Origin: Clostridium_AW sp040797845
Lineage (GTDB): Bacteria; Bacillota; Clostridia; Clostridiales; Clostridiaceae
Assembly: GCA_040797845.1 (NCBI GenBank)
Contig: JBFNFA010000014.1
Span: 1 to 64,000 of the forward strand
Direction: 5' to 3'
Length of the DNA: 64,000 bases
Shown here: positions 16,109 to 25,600 of the stretch, piece after piece
Position numbering within the stretch: the first letter of the stretch is position 1
Layout of the letters: every line of letters starts with the position of its first letter
The notes under the pieces: generated by a model
Database searches by the model: none
The model's input: the letters and a program-made list of their open reading frames with translations, nothing else
Told to the model about the DNA's origin: nothing
Program-made: the position numbers and the translations under genes

Positions 16109-17068
16109 ATGAAGGAAATAAATTTAGTTGATATAGATGGCATAAACATCGGGCACGCTCAAAGTTTAGAAGGTGGCACTGGATGTTCTGTTATAATATG
16201 TAAAGAAGGAGCTACTGCAGGTGTTGATGTAAGAGGAGGAGCTCCTGGAACTAGAGAAACAGATCTTTTAAATCCAGTTAATATGATTGAAAAAATACAT
16301 AGTATAGTCCTCTCTGGAGGAAGTGCTTTTGGTTTAGATGCTGCTAATGGAGTTATGGAATACTTGGAGAAATATGAAGTTGGATTTGATGTGGGTGTTA
16401 CAAAAGTCCCTATAGTTTGTTCAGCGGTACTTTTTGACTTAAGTGTAGGTATTAAAAATATTAGACCTGATAAGACAATGGGTTATCAAGCTGCAATTCA
16501 TTCTGAGCATAATAAAGAAGACTTGCAAGGAAATGTAGGTGCAGGAACTGGTGCTACTTTAGGAAAAATGTTGGGCCCTGAGCACTCTATGAAAGGTGGT
16601 TTAGGAAGTTATTGCATTCAAGTTGGAGAACTAAAGGTAGGTGCTCTTATCGCAGTTAACTGCCTTGGAGATGTTATAGATCCTAAAACAGGTGAAATTA
16701 TTGCTGGCGCTATAAGAAATGGCAAATTTATAAATACTGAACAATGGATGATAGATAACTATAATAAGGACAATAATGTTTTCCCAGGAAATACCACTAT
16801 AGGAGCAGTTGTTACTAATGCCATATTAACAAAATCTTCTGCTAATAAAATTGCTTCAATGGCTCATAATGGTTATGCTAGAACTATGCGCCCTGCTCAT
16901 ACTATGTTTGATGGGGACACAATATTTACAATGGCAACAAATAAAATAGAAGCAGATATAAATGTGGTAGGTATGCTAGCAGCTAGAGTTGTTGAAAAAG
17001 CGGTTATTAATGCAGTTAAGAATGCTAATTCCCGTTATGGAATCATTGCCTATAAAGATATTATTTAA
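16109..17068 (+). CDS. P1-family (DmpA-like) N-terminal-nucleophile aminopeptidase
   Basis: The 319-aa protein belongs to peptidase family P1, which contains DmpA and beta-aminopeptidases. These precursors cleave themselves before a Ser or Thr that becomes the nucleophile. The expected site is in GNTTIGAVVTNA near residues 227-238, where Thr229 or Thr230 would be the new N-terminus. The early motif GGTGCSVII and the SGGSAFGLDAANGV segment match the family. Substrates of the family are D-amino-acid or beta-amino-acid peptides; the true one is unknown. The ATG at 16109 follows AAAGGAG. A strong terminator follows. Confidence 0.88.
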   Translation: MKEINLVDIDGINIGHAQSLEGGTGCSVIICKEGATAGVDVRGGAPGTRETDLLNPVNMIEKIHSIVLSGGSAFGLDAANGVMEYLEKYEVGFDVGVTKVPIVCSAVLFDLSVGIKNIRPDKTMGYQAAIHSEHNKEDLQGNVGAGTGATLGKMLGPEHSMKGGLGSYCIQVGELKVGALIAVNCLGDVIDPKTGEIIAGAIRNGKFINTEQWMIDNYNKDNNVFPGNTTIGAVVTNAILTKSSANKIASMAHNGYARTMRPAHTMFDGDTIFTMATNKIEADINVVGMLAARVVEKAVINAVKNANSRYGIIAYKDII

Positions 17069-17070
17069 AT

Positions 17071-17109
17071 AAAAAAAGAGATTTTAGCTTTACTAAAATC
17101 TCTTTTTTT
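17071..17109 (+). terminator. Strong bidirectional terminator after the P1 peptidase gene
   Basis: A 17-bp perfect stem (17071-17087 with 17093-17109), with A-runs and T-runs at its base, sits between the convergent P1 peptidase and L25 genes and can serve both. Confidence 0.9.
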
Positions 17110-17169
17110 ATTTTTAACTATATATTTTCAAATCTTATTCAAATAAAAAATTTTCCTCTAAGGCAAGAT

Positions 17170-17703
17170 TTAAGAGTTTGTTATAACCGCTAAAATAGTT
17201 TCACTATCCTTCGCTAATTTAATAACTGGGTTTAGATTTAAATCCTTAATTTTTATCTCTTCACCATAGTTCATAGAACTCACTTCAAGTTCTGCATTGT
17301 CAGGTATTAATGAAGCTTCTGCTTCAACGTCAACTTCATTTGAATACACCTGAAGGTATAGCCCTCTATTATTTAAAAGTTCCTTTCCTGTAAAAATTAC
17401 AGGTATTGTCCACTTAACAGTATCATCTCCCTTTACTGACTGAATATCAATATGTATGATTTCACCCGTAGCAAAATCTCTTCCTATTTCCTTAATGATA
17501 CCTTCTTTTTTAACATTGTCTAAGGTATATGATATTTTTGCTTTCTCTCCATTTTCTTTAAGCAGACCTATGAGCTTATTTCTTTCAAATTTAACAAGTA
17601 TGTTTTCAAAATCTTTGCCATAAATAACTCCAGGAATAAACCCTTCCCTCTTTGTAACTTTTGGCTTCTCATTTCTTACATATGCATTTATTGCTACTCC
17701 CAT
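17170..17703 (-). CDS. rplY: Ribosomal protein bL25, CTC type
   Basis: The 177-aa protein has the N-terminal 5S-rRNA-binding L25 domain (about 1-88) and the C-terminal TL5/CTC beta domain (about 95-175), the long Firmicutes form known as general stress protein Ctc. The motif GFIPGVIYGKDFEN is diagnostic. It binds 5S rRNA in the large subunit and is often stress-induced. The start at 17703 is preceded by GAGGAGG. It stands between a strong terminator and the GNAT gene, which is upstream on the same strand. Confidence 0.93.
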   Translation of the reverse strand: MGVAINAYVRNEKPKVTKREGFIPGVIYGKDFENILVKFERNKLIGLLKENGEKAKISYTLDNVKKEGIIKEIGRDFATGEIIHIDIQSVKGDDTVKWTIPVIFTGKELLNNRGLYLQVYSNEVDVEAEASLIPDNAELEVSSMNYGEEIKIKDLNLNPVIKLAKDSETILAVITNS

Positions 17704-17817
17704 ATTAAACCCTCCTCAGTGATATGTATTCAATAATATCTATAAAGTTAAGTATATCATATCATTGGAATTATTATACACTTTTGTTATAAAGTTTACA
17801 TCTACTTTACATATAGT

Positions 17818-18243
17818 TCATAATTTTAATACCATATTTATATGTTCGATTCCTCCTTCGTAGAAAATATCTCCAAAGGATTTAAAGTTAAATTTTTTAT
17901 AAAATTCTTCTGCATGTTTTTGAGCGTGTATATAAACCTCATTAATTTTTAAATCAGAAACTTTTTTTATCATATGTTCAACTAAAACTTCCCCTATTCC
18001 TTTTCCTCTATATTTTTTTACTACAGCTATTCTACCAAAAGAACAAGTTTCATTATCTATAACAATTCTTCCTGTAGCTATTGGATCTTCTTCATGGTAT
18101 ACAACTATATGTTTTGAAATTTTATCTTTAGCGTCTATTTCTATTTCTTTTGGCACCTTTTGTTCTTCTATAAAAACCTCACTTCTAATCTTATATGCAT
18201 CTTTTAGTTCATCATTTCCATCTAGCCAAATAATATTTAACAT
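17818..18243 (-). CDS. GNAT-family N-acetyltransferase (YjcF-like)
   Basis: The 141-aa protein has the GNAT acetyl-CoA motif RGKGIGEVLVEHMIKK (about residues 78-93) and the C-terminal A-E-E-F-Y-K-K-F-N-F segment. The beginning, AYKIRSEVFIEEQKVPKEIE, marks the ElaA/YjcF-like subfamily. The acceptor substrate is unknown. It is divergent from an aldehyde dehydrogenase with a 63-bp gap and lies upstream of L25 with no clear terminator between, so L25 might be in the same transcript. Confidence 0.85.
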   Translation of the reverse strand: MLNIIWLDGNDELKDAYKIRSEVFIEEQKVPKEIEIDAKDKISKHIVVYHEEDPIATGRIVIDNETCSFGRIAVVKKYRGKGIGEVLVEHMIKKVSDLKINEVYIHAQKHAEEFYKKFNFKSFGDIFYEGGIEHINMVLKL

Positions 18244-18306
18244 AAAATCCTCCTCATTTCAAATAATATAATATTATGGTATATTTTATAGTAAGAGGTG
18301 ATTAAT

Positions 18307-19683
18307 ATGGTTAATACAGATTTTAATAAAATTTTATCTAACCAACAAATATTTTTTAATAGTAGGGCTACCTACGATATAAATTTTAGAATAAGTCAAT
18401 TAAAAAAACTTAAATATCTTATTAAAGATAATGAAACTGTAATTTATGAAGCGCTGAAAAAAGACTTAGGTAAATGTAATTTTGAGAGTTACGTGAGTGA
18501 AGTTGGTTTTGTTATCTCTGAATTAAATTATATTATAAATAATTTAAGAAAGTGGTGCAAGAGTGAAAAGGTGAAAACTCCCTTAACTGCTTTCCCTGGT
18601 AAAAGTTATATTATCAATGAACCTTATGGTTCCGTTTTAATAATTGGACCATGGAATTATCCTTTTCATTTAATTTTTGCACCTTTAATCGGAGCTATTG
18701 CTGCTGGTAACTGTGCTGTTGTTAAACCTTCTGAGCTATCCCCTAATATCTCAAATGTGATAACTAATTTAATTAATAATAATTTTAATCCAAAATACTT
18801 ATATTCAGTTCAAGGAGGAATAGATGAAACAAGTAAGCTACTCTCCCTCCATTGGGACTATATATTCTTCACTGGAAGTGAAAATGTTGGAAAAATAGTT
18901 ATGGAGGCTGCAAGCAAGAATCTTATACCAACAACCCTTGAGCTTGGCGGTAAAAGCCCTTGTATAGTTGATAAATGTACAGATTTAGAAGTTTCCGCAA
19001 AGAGAATAGCCTGGGGTAAATTTTTTAATACAGGACAAACTTGTGTAGCTCCTGACTATTTATTTATCCATAAGGATGTTGTACATCAATTTATTCCCCT
19101 TTTAATAAAATATATCAAAGAATTTTACGGAGAAAATGCAATAAATAGTCCTCACTATGGAAGAATAATAAATGAAAAACATTTTGATAGGTTAAGTTCT
19201 TACCTAGAAGACGGAAAAGTTATCTTTGGTGGTGAAACAAAAAAAGAAGAGCTATATATTTCACCTACTTTAATGGTAGGTACAAAAATTAATTCTTCTG
19301 TAATGAAAGAAGAGATATTTGGGCCTATACTACCAATGCTTCAATTTGATACTTTAGACCAGGTTATATATTTTATCAACAGTAGACCTAAGCCTTTGTC
19401 CCTTTATTATTTTTCTAGAAGTAATAAAAATATTGATAAGTTAATAAAGAGTACCTCTTCCGGTAGCGTGTGCATAAACGAAACACTTACTCAAATAAAT
19501 AGTCCGTATCTACCTTTTGGAGGAGTTGGTAATAGTGGTTTGGGAAAATACCATGGAAAATGGAGCTATTACTCATTCACTCATCAAAGATCTGTAATGA
19601 AAAGAAGTTTTTTATTTGATTTAAAATTAAAGTATCCACCATATAATGTTTCTTTAAATCTATTAAAAAAACTTATAGAATAA
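18307..19683 (+). CDS. Aldehyde dehydrogenase (class 3-like, NAD(P)-dependent)
   Basis: The protein (458 aa from the ATG at 18307) is an aldehyde dehydrogenase of the short, class-3-like group with a hydrophobic C-terminal tail. The general base Glu212 lies in TLELGGKSP and the catalytic Cys246 in NTGQTCVAP; GPWNYPFHL matches the cofactor region. Such enzymes oxidise medium- or long-chain aldehydes. I start at 18307 because GAGGTG lies 6 bases upstream; an in-frame GTG at 18298 overlaps that site. No neighbour explains a specific pathway. Confidence 0.9.
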   Translation: MVNTDFNKILSNQQIFFNSRATYDINFRISQLKKLKYLIKDNETVIYEALKKDLGKCNFESYVSEVGFVISELNYIINNLRKWCKSEKVKTPLTAFPGKSYIINEPYGSVLIIGPWNYPFHLIFAPLIGAIAAGNCAVVKPSELSPNISNVITNLINNNFNPKYLYSVQGGIDETSKLLSLHWDYIFFTGSENVGKIVMEAASKNLIPTTLELGGKSPCIVDKCTDLEVSAKRIAWGKFFNTGQTCVAPDYLFIHKDVVHQFIPLLIKYIKEFYGENAINSPHYGRIINEKHFDRLSSYLEDGKVIFGGETKKEELYISPTLMVGTKINSSVMKEEIFGPILPMLQFDTLDQVIYFINSRPKPLSLYYFSRSNKNIDKLIKSTSSGSVCINETLTQINSPYLPFGGVGNSGLGKYHGKWSYYSFTHQRSVMKRSFLFDLKLKYPPYNVSLNLLKKLIE

Positions 19684-19846
19684 TGTGGTCATTTTCGCTT
19701 TTTACATTGTAAAAAATATCACATAATGGTAAAATATAAAGAACAACTTAATCTGAAGTCCTTTTGTATAAAAAAAGTTAAAAAGAATACATTAATTATA
19801 TAACATCATGAATATATTATAATATTATTAAGGAGGTAATTTACCC
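19684..19846. other. Short gene-free stretch with likely promoter for the 91-aa gene
   Basis: No RNA gene is visible. A TATAAT-like element near 19818-19823 and an AGGAGG ribosome-binding site (19831-19836) serve the following gene. Confidence 0.35.
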
Positions 19847-20122
19847 ATGAAAAGAAAAAATAATTATATATTTAAAGCTGCACTTACAACAGCTGCTGTT
19901 GCATTAGGAACATTTATATATAAAAAATATAAAGAAAATAAAAACGAAGACGAAGGCATTGTTGAGAATCACGGAGTGATTGAAATAGAAGATATTGAAG
20001 ATGACCTTTGTTGTGGTTGCCACAGCGATGAATTAAGCGAAACAGATATGGATTCATCTTTCGAAATAAAATTAGAAAATGAAGAAGAAAATAAAGAAGA
20101 AGATGAGAATAAAGAAAACTAA
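19847..20122 (+). CDS. Small membrane-anchored acidic protein
   Basis: I do not recognise this 91-aa protein. The N-terminus is basic, followed by one hydrophobic segment (about residues 8-24), then a basic stretch and a very acidic tail. A CCGC motif sits in the middle (LCCGCHSD), so metal binding or a disulfide is possible. It has an AGGAGG ribosome-binding site and its own terminator, so it looks real. Small clostridial proteins of this build often sit at the membrane; no function is known. Confidence 0.7.
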   Translation: MKRKNNYIFKAALTTAAVALGTFIYKKYKENKNEDEGIVENHGVIEIEDIEDDLCCGCHSDELSETDMDSSFEIKLENEEENKEEDENKEN

Positions 20123-20147
20123 AAAAGGATGCTAAGCATCCTTTTTT
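20121..20147 (+). terminator. Bidirectional terminator between the 91-aa gene and the Na/Pi cotransporter
   Basis: AAAAAAGGATGC and GCATCCTTTTTT form a 12-bp perfect stem with a TAA loop. It serves both convergent genes. Confidence 0.9.
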
Positions 20148-20155
20148 AGTTTTTA

Positions 20156-21796
20156 TTAGTTTCCTGTTGCTTCTGATGCAACTAATTTATTAACTCTTAT
20201 TACAGCTTCAGATACATTAAGAGAATGATCTCCTACCCTTTCAAAATTTGATATGATATCTAGATATATAGCGCTAACCCTTGCTTCACAAGCTGATGAG
20301 TTTAATCTCTTTATATCATTATCTCTCAATTCATCTTGAAGTCTATCAATCTCATCTTCAATTTCTTGAACATCAATTGCCGTTTTTACATCATTTTTTT
20401 CAAAGCTTACTATAGATGTATCTAGTGCTTTAAGAGTGTATTCATACATTTCTTTTAATTCTTTTTGAGCTTCCTCTGAGAAATTTAATCTCTTTGATAT
20501 TTTTTCTGTAGATAGGTTAGCAATGTTTTTAGCATGATCTCCTATTCTTTCTATGTCCTTAACCACATGAAACATGGATGTCACTTTATCTACCTGTTGT
20601 TTAGATAGTTCTGTATTTGAAAGCTTAACAAGGAATTTTGTTATTTCTTCTTCTAAGAGGTCTACAAAATCTTCTCCTTCTGCTACTTTCTTTATTAATT
20701 CTTCATCTCCTGTTTCTAATGATTCTACTGCTAGTACTAATATCTCTCTAGCCTTTTGGCCCATTCTTACAATTTCTTTATTGCATTGTCCAACTGCAAT
20801 TACTGGAGTTTCCAATAATCTATAATCCAAATATAACATTGTTGGATTTTCCTCTTCCATATCGTTTGGAATTAATTTATTTACTAAAGCAACTAAATAT
20901 TTAATAAATGGAGCTTGTATAATTACATTAGCAATGTTAAAGAAAGTATGTGCATTTGCTATTTGCTTACCAACATTTCCAGGGGTTATAGAATGCATTA
21001 AATAAGTAACTGGTTGCAACATAAATAAAAATACTATGGTACCAACTACATTAAAAAACATATGTATAAGTGCAGCCTTCTTAGCATTTTTATTAGTACC
21101 TACGCTGGATAAAAGTGCTGTAGCACAAGTTCCTATATTATCTCCAAATAATACTGGCAATGCGGCTTCTAGTGGCATTATTCCTGTATTAGCTAATGTT
21201 ATAAGTATTGCAATAGTAGCTGAAGAACTCTGAACTACCGCCGTAAGAACCAAACCTACCAAAACTCCCAATATAGGATTATATGATAAAGTTGCTATTA
21301 AACTTGTAAAACTTTCAGATTTTGCTAATGGTGCCATTGAAGAAGACATAGATTGCATTCCTATAAATAGAACACCAAATCCTAATATAATATTACCAAT
21401 TTCTCTCCTTTTATCTCCTTTTGAAAATAAAACAATTAAAGCACCAACCCCAACAAAAAGTGGAGCAACTGCCGTAAGATTAAGAGCAACAAGCTGACCA
21501 GTCACTGTGGTTCCAATATTTGCTCCCATAATAACTCCAGCAGCTTGATATAAATTCATTAATCCCGCATTAACAAATCCTATTACCATTACTGTAGTAG
21601 CACTACTACTTTGTATTATAGCAGTTACTATTGCACCAATTAGTATTCCTTTAAATGGATTGGAGACAACTTTTTCAAAAAAACCCTTTAGTCTATCTCC
21701 CGCTGCGTTTTCAAGACCATCTCCCATTAGTTTCATTCCATAAAGAAATAAACCTAATCCTCCAAAAAGACCTATTAACATTTGTGAAGCACTCAT
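20156..21796 (-). CDS. Na/Pi cotransporter with PhoU-like domain
   Basis: The 546-aa protein has two repeats of the Na/Pi-cotransporter domain, each with the QSSSAT signature (AIIQSSSATTVM and AVVQSSSATIAI), spread over about nine membrane segments to residue 310. A cytoplasmic PhoU-like helical domain fills about 340-535. It imports phosphate with sodium, or balances phosphate, and PhoU domains often give regulation. The start at 21796 has GGAG upstream. It is a single-gene unit. No pho operon is nearby. Confidence 0.92.
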   Translation of the reverse strand: MSASQMLIGLFGGLGLFLYGMKLMGDGLENAAGDRLKGFFEKVVSNPFKGILIGAIVTAIIQSSSATTVMVIGFVNAGLMNLYQAAGVIMGANIGTTVTGQLVALNLTAVAPLFVGVGALIVLFSKGDKRREIGNIILGFGVLFIGMQSMSSSMAPLAKSESFTSLIATLSYNPILGVLVGLVLTAVVQSSSATIAILITLANTGIMPLEAALPVLFGDNIGTCATALLSSVGTNKNAKKAALIHMFFNVVGTIVFLFMLQPVTYLMHSITPGNVGKQIANAHTFFNIANVIIQAPFIKYLVALVNKLIPNDMEEENPTMLYLDYRLLETPVIAVGQCNKEIVRMGQKAREILVLAVESLETGDEELIKKVAEGEDFVDLLEEEITKFLVKLSNTELSKQQVDKVTSMFHVVKDIERIGDHAKNIANLSTEKISKRLNFSEEAQKELKEMYEYTLKALDTSIVSFEKNDVKTAIDVQEIEDEIDRLQDELRDNDIKRLNSSACEARVSAIYLDIISNFERVGDHSLNVSEAVIRVNKLVASEATGN

Positions 21797-21965
21797 TCCT
21801 AAACTCCTTCCAAAAGAATAAAAATTTTTTATGTCATAATTATTACATCATAAATATTACATCATTTTTAACAAAAATAAAGTTTTTTTAAACTTAATTA
21901 ACATAGATTTAACATTAAAAAAATGATTAATACATATAATTATATATTAACCATTTTTTATATTT

Positions 21966-22670
21966 TTATTGTTCATGATAATTTTTAATATCTATACCTC
22001 CAAAGGCGGCTACACATTTAACTCTTAACACTGGCTGCACAGAAATAAAATCATCATTGTTGCCTAATTGGTCACTTTGCGTTTTATTGCTCCATCCTCC
22101 AAATATAGGTATACCCGTAACAATAACTTTCCAATGGGTAGGAACAATCAAATCGATTCCTCCAAAAGCAGCTGTCATATCTAAAATTGCTCCTTCTGGC
22201 GCTAATTCAGCATCTCTTAAATCCACAGTAACTCCCCCAAAAACAGCTATGATACTTCCACCCTTAAAATTTTGGGAAAAATTCCTATTTTCTAATCCTG
22301 AAAATATATTCACATAATCTACTACATCATCCTGAACTGAATTTTCATGAAAATCTTTTCTATATCTTTCCTTTGGGAAAAGCATATTCAAACCAATAAA
22401 TATAAATATCGCTGGCCAAATAAATTTCCATATACTTACAGTAATAATATTCAAAGTTTTCAATTGAAGAAAAATACCCATTATTAAAAATATTACTCCC
22501 GACGTTTTTGATTCATTTTTGCTGATTAATTTATTTACTCCTATTGCAATAATGATAATAGGCCACCAATTGAAAAGTATATTTCCAAAATAAAAGATAT
22601 TAAATTGTTGCAATAGTGTTACTACACCGAATAGTATAAATAAAATTCCTATAGTTACCTTTCCATTCAT
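21966..22670 (-). CDS. LiaF-like membrane protein
   Basis: The protein (234 aa from the ATG at 22670) has an N-terminal block of four hydrophobic segments and a C-terminal beta-rich domain with FGGVTVDLRDA, typical of the LiaF / cell-wall-active-antibiotics-response family. LiaF proteins restrain the LiaSR two-component system in bacilli. No liaS or liaR gene is next to it, so it may act otherwise here. I choose 22670 because GAGGTGAAG lies just before it; a longer frame to 22712 has no ribosome-binding site. It is divergent from the 115-aa gene. Confidence 0.8.
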   Translation of the reverse strand: MNGKVTIGILFILFGVVTLLQQFNIFYFGNILFNWWPIIIIAIGVNKLISKNESKTSGVIFLIMGIFLQLKTLNIITVSIWKFIWPAIFIFIGLNMLFPKERYRKDFHENSVQDDVVDYVNIFSGLENRNFSQNFKGGSIIAVFGGVTVDLRDAELAPEGAILDMTAAFGGIDLIVPTHWKVIVTGIPIFGGWSNKTQSDQLGNNDDFISVQPVLRVKCVAAFGGIDIKNYHEQ

Positions 22671-22793
22671 ATTCTTCACCTCTAAATTTAAATTTTTCAT
22701 AAAATATATCATATATTAAAATATTAAAAAATCCTATATTTTAATTATACTCATATATAAAATATTATTACAGTATTAAAGGTCATTATCTAT

Positions 22794-22809
22794 TATGACT
22801 AAAGTCATA
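22794..22809. promoter_or_regulatory. 16-bp perfect palindrome between divergent genes
   Basis: TATGACT-AA-AGTCATA lies between the LiaF-like gene and the 115-aa gene, just upstream of a possible -35 (TTGTTA, 22810-22815) for the latter. The position suggests an activator site for it or an operator for the LiaF-like gene. Confidence 0.5.
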
Positions 22810-22894
22810 TTGTTATACCAAAATATTTATAGAATTATATGCTTGTTAAAGGACAAAATAAATATGATGAAAAGAATTTATAGGAGGTATAAAA

Positions 22895-23242
22895 ATGGAT
22901 AAACGTGAAAAAGAAAATAGAGTAGATGAAATGATAGATTTAGTAGAAAAGCATACAAGAACTGAGAGACATCTTGAGCAATATGAAGATATATCTTCTC
23001 CTGAAAATATAGAAGCAGCTAAAGAACTACAAAATATACGTGAAGAAAGTATATCAAATTTAAAAGATAAGCTAGTATATGGTGAAGGTGGCCCAACTAA
23101 TGAGGCAGAAAATATTATACAGAACATGAAATATACCGGTGGATATATTAAAGAAAATTTAGGAAGTATGAATGATGCTCAGCTAGAAAATATGAAGAAA
23201 AAACAAAACGATAGACAAGAACAATTGAATAGTATCCATTGA
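22895..23242 (+). CDS. Small charged soluble protein, function unknown
   Basis: The 115-aa protein is rich in Glu, Lys, Asn and Gln, lacks a membrane segment and appears mostly alpha-helical. The first part resembles a helical hairpin with TRTERHLEQYEDISSPENIEAAKE. I cannot assign a family. The AGGAGG ribosome-binding site before the ATG is strong. The divergent promoter region carries a 16-bp palindrome. Spore-associated or stress roles are possible for small clostridial proteins of this composition, but nothing in the sequence shows it. Confidence 0.7.
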   Translation: MDKREKENRVDEMIDLVEKHTRTERHLEQYEDISSPENIEAAKELQNIREESISNLKDKLVYGEGGPTNEAENIIQNMKYTGGYIKENLGSMNDAQLENMKKKQNDRQEQLNSIH

Positions 23243-23387
23243 TGATTTAAATTTGAAAACGAAAAATTAACAGTAAAGGATAAAATTTTGCTAAAATTTT
23301 ATCCTTTAAATCTTATATTTATTAAAAACTTTATATTAATAAAATCCTTACCTTTACTGTTACTGTAATTTTTAAATTGTATATTTT

Positions 23388-24719
23388 TTAATTACAGGGC
23401 TCTCCTCCATATGCTACTCCTAAGACTTCACTCAGTTCTCTATCTACAGACATAATATCTTCTTTAGTCAATTGGGTTATATCAGTTTTTGCCATAGCTG
23501 CTAGTGATAATTTCATTTCTTCTTGACAAGACATTAAAAAGTTAGAAAGAGTTTCTGCTCCTCTGTCTTCATCTAAATCATCTGTTAATTTTCCACCATA
23601 TAATACTAATTGAGGTGTAGTTTCATTAGTTAATGTTTTAATTATTTGACTCTGTATTGTAGCTATAAGTGCAATAGACCCTATGTAAACTGCTTTCGCC
23701 CCTAAAGCTAAAGCTTTTAAAAACTCTCCTGGAGTTTTTAATCCCCCTGCTATTATTAAGTCAATTTTATCATCAAGTCCTTTTTCCTTTAGATATTTAG
23801 ATGCTCTAGCTAATGTAAATAAAGTAGGCAATCCCATATCATCTTCTAAAATTGGAGGAGCACTTGAGGTACCGCCTTCTGCTCCATCAAGTACAATATA
23901 ATCTACTTCTGTTTTTGTAATCACATCTAGCTCTTTCTCTAAAAAATGAGTGGACCCTATCTTTATTCCTACAGGAACACCATAGGTTTCTCTTAAGTTC
24001 TTTACTAAATTAATTAAATCATTTTCATTATTTATTCCTTCCATTCTAGATCCTTTTTTTGCGTCTTCCCCTTCTTTTAACCCAAAGGTATTTCTTAAAT
24101 GTTCTCCTATTTGATTGGAAGGTATTTGAGTTGGTACAGCTCCACCCCAAGCTCCCTGGCCTAATTGTATTTCAATTGCATCTAGCTGTTCTAAATCCTC
24201 TTGTTTTCTTAACCATCCTCCTCTGTTATATTGACCTATCAATAGTTTTGCTGCTTCTCTCTCTTCTTTACAAACACCTGATTCACCTGTATTACTTGAA
24301 ATTCCTGCCATAGATGCACCTTTTGCCAAAGCAATTTTTGTTTTAAGACTTAAAGATCCACCATAAGACATACCAGTTATCATGATAGGCATAGATATAG
24401 TTAAAGGTTTTTTAGCATTTTTACCGATAACAACTTGAGTATTTATGGCATCTAAACTTTCAGTTGGCATTTGAAATAACTGCCTTCCATTTAAAAATAT
24501 TTTATTCCATTGGGATTGAACATTAGGACTCCCATAAGTCCTTTGAAGAGTTTTGCCACTTTCTCCTCTCATACAGGCTTCCACAATAGCCATAATACTT
24601 AATTTTTCGGCAGCTGTTGCCATTACGAAAAAATTTTCCGGATAATCCTTTGTAAGTATATTTACCATTAAATCATCTGATAAACTATTCATCACATTAG
24701 TTACCATGTTTTTTATCAT
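23388..24719 (-). CDS. FMN-dependent glutamate-synthase-domain protein
   Basis: The 443-aa protein corresponds to the FMN-binding TIM-barrel domain of glutamate synthase (GltB family). The motif SNTGESG, the KIGSTHFL sheet and the AGGLKTPGEFLKALALGAKAVYIG phosphate-binding segment are typical of it. It has no N-terminal amidotransferase domain, so it is a stand-alone GltB2-type protein. The clustered cysteines that hold the 3Fe-4S centre in true glutamate synthase are not evident, so its activity as glutamate synthase is doubtful. Related archaeal and clostridial proteins are of unproven function. It stands alone. Confidence 0.82.
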   Translation of the reverse strand: MIKNMVTNVMNSLSDDLMVNILTKDYPENFFVMATAAEKLSIMAIVEACMRGESGKTLQRTYGSPNVQSQWNKIFLNGRQLFQMPTESLDAINTQVVIGKNAKKPLTISMPIMITGMSYGGSLSLKTKIALAKGASMAGISSNTGESGVCKEEREAAKLLIGQYNRGGWLRKQEDLEQLDAIEIQLGQGAWGGAVPTQIPSNQIGEHLRNTFGLKEGEDAKKGSRMEGINNENDLINLVKNLRETYGVPVGIKIGSTHFLEKELDVITKTEVDYIVLDGAEGGTSSAPPILEDDMGLPTLFTLARASKYLKEKGLDDKIDLIIAGGLKTPGEFLKALALGAKAVYIGSIALIATIQSQIIKTLTNETTPQLVLYGGKLTDDLDEDRGAETLSNFLMSCQEEMKLSLAAMAKTDITQLTKEDIMSVDRELSEVLGVAYGGEPCN

Positions 24720-24852
24720 AAAAAATCTCTCCTTTTTTAAGTCTTATTTTAAATCTTAAGTTATTTTTTGCTATAAATATTTATTTATTCATAGTTTCTT
24801 TATAGCTTTTAAGTATAATAGTTTCATTTACTAAATATGTGGAGGTTTTAAA

Positions 24853-25524
24853 ATGAGGATTAAAAAAACTACAATTAAAGTCTTCGATATGACTTGTAGT
24901 TCCTGCGAGCAAAGAATTAAAAGAGAAATTCAAAAACTCCCTGGTATTATTTGGTTTAAGATAAGTTTTATTAAAAATCTAGTTGAAGTTCAATATGACT
25001 CTCAATTATGTAGTGAGAAAAAACTTATAGAATCTATAGAAAAGTGCGGGTATAGTACTAGAAGAAATAATTTCTCTAGTATAATTGGAATATTAATAGT
25101 AGGATTAATAGCTTTCTTTTTAGTAATATTTTTAGGGTTAATTAAAGAACCTAAAAACAATGTAAATATTTCTAAGCCCATTATAGAAAATGGAGTTCAA
25201 GTAATAAAAATGGACGCAGACTACAGTGGCTATTCGCCTGATGTATTTTATGTTCAAAAGAATACTCCAGTAAAATTAATTATTGATGGCAAAAATCTTA
25301 ACTATTGTAATAATGAAATGGTATTTCCATCAATAAATGTTGAGAAAAAACTTGAAAATGGAGAAAATATAATTAAATTTACTCCTGACAATGATGATAT
25401 AAACTTCAGTTGTTGGATGGGAATGATAAGAGGTTATATTAAAGTAGTTGATGATATAAATAATACTGGTGATTTAAAGGCTTCTGATATAATACCTAGT
25501 GGTAGTAATTTATGGGGCTATTGA
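24853..25524 (+). CDS. HMA - membrane helix - cupredoxin-like copper protein
   Basis: The 223-aa protein combines an N-terminal heavy-metal-associated domain (about 1-70; metal motif MTCSSC, Cys15 and Cys18), one membrane helix (about 75-97) and a C-terminal cupredoxin-like domain (about 105-200). The last has Cys152, and Cys187 followed by Trp-Met-Gly-Met, residues fit to bind copper. The topology would put the HMA inside and the cupredoxin outside, as a relay for copper across or to the membrane; this is inference. The same parts are often fused to a larger exporter-like membrane domain; here they form a small stand-alone protein. It is convergent with copZ, sharing a terminator. Confidence 0.8.
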   Translation: MRIKKTTIKVFDMTCSSCEQRIKREIQKLPGIIWFKISFIKNLVEVQYDSQLCSEKKLIESIEKCGYSTRRNNFSSIIGILIVGLIAFFLVIFLGLIKEPKNNVNISKPIIENGVQVIKMDADYSGYSPDVFYVQKNTPVKLIIDGKNLNYCNNEMVFPSINVEKKLENGENIIKFTPDNDDINFSCWMGMIRGYIKVVDDINNTGDLKASDIIPSGSNLWGY

Positions 25525-25536
25525 CTCCTAAATAAA

Positions 25537-25576
25537 AAAGCATATAGTGCAAATTTTAATTTGCACTATATGCTTT
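25537..25576 (+). terminator. Bidirectional terminator between the cupredoxin-like gene and copZ
   Basis: A 17-bp perfect stem (25537-25553 with 25560-25576) with T-runs outside. Confidence 0.9.
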
Positions 25577-25600
25577 CTTTACATTTTTAAATGAGAATTT

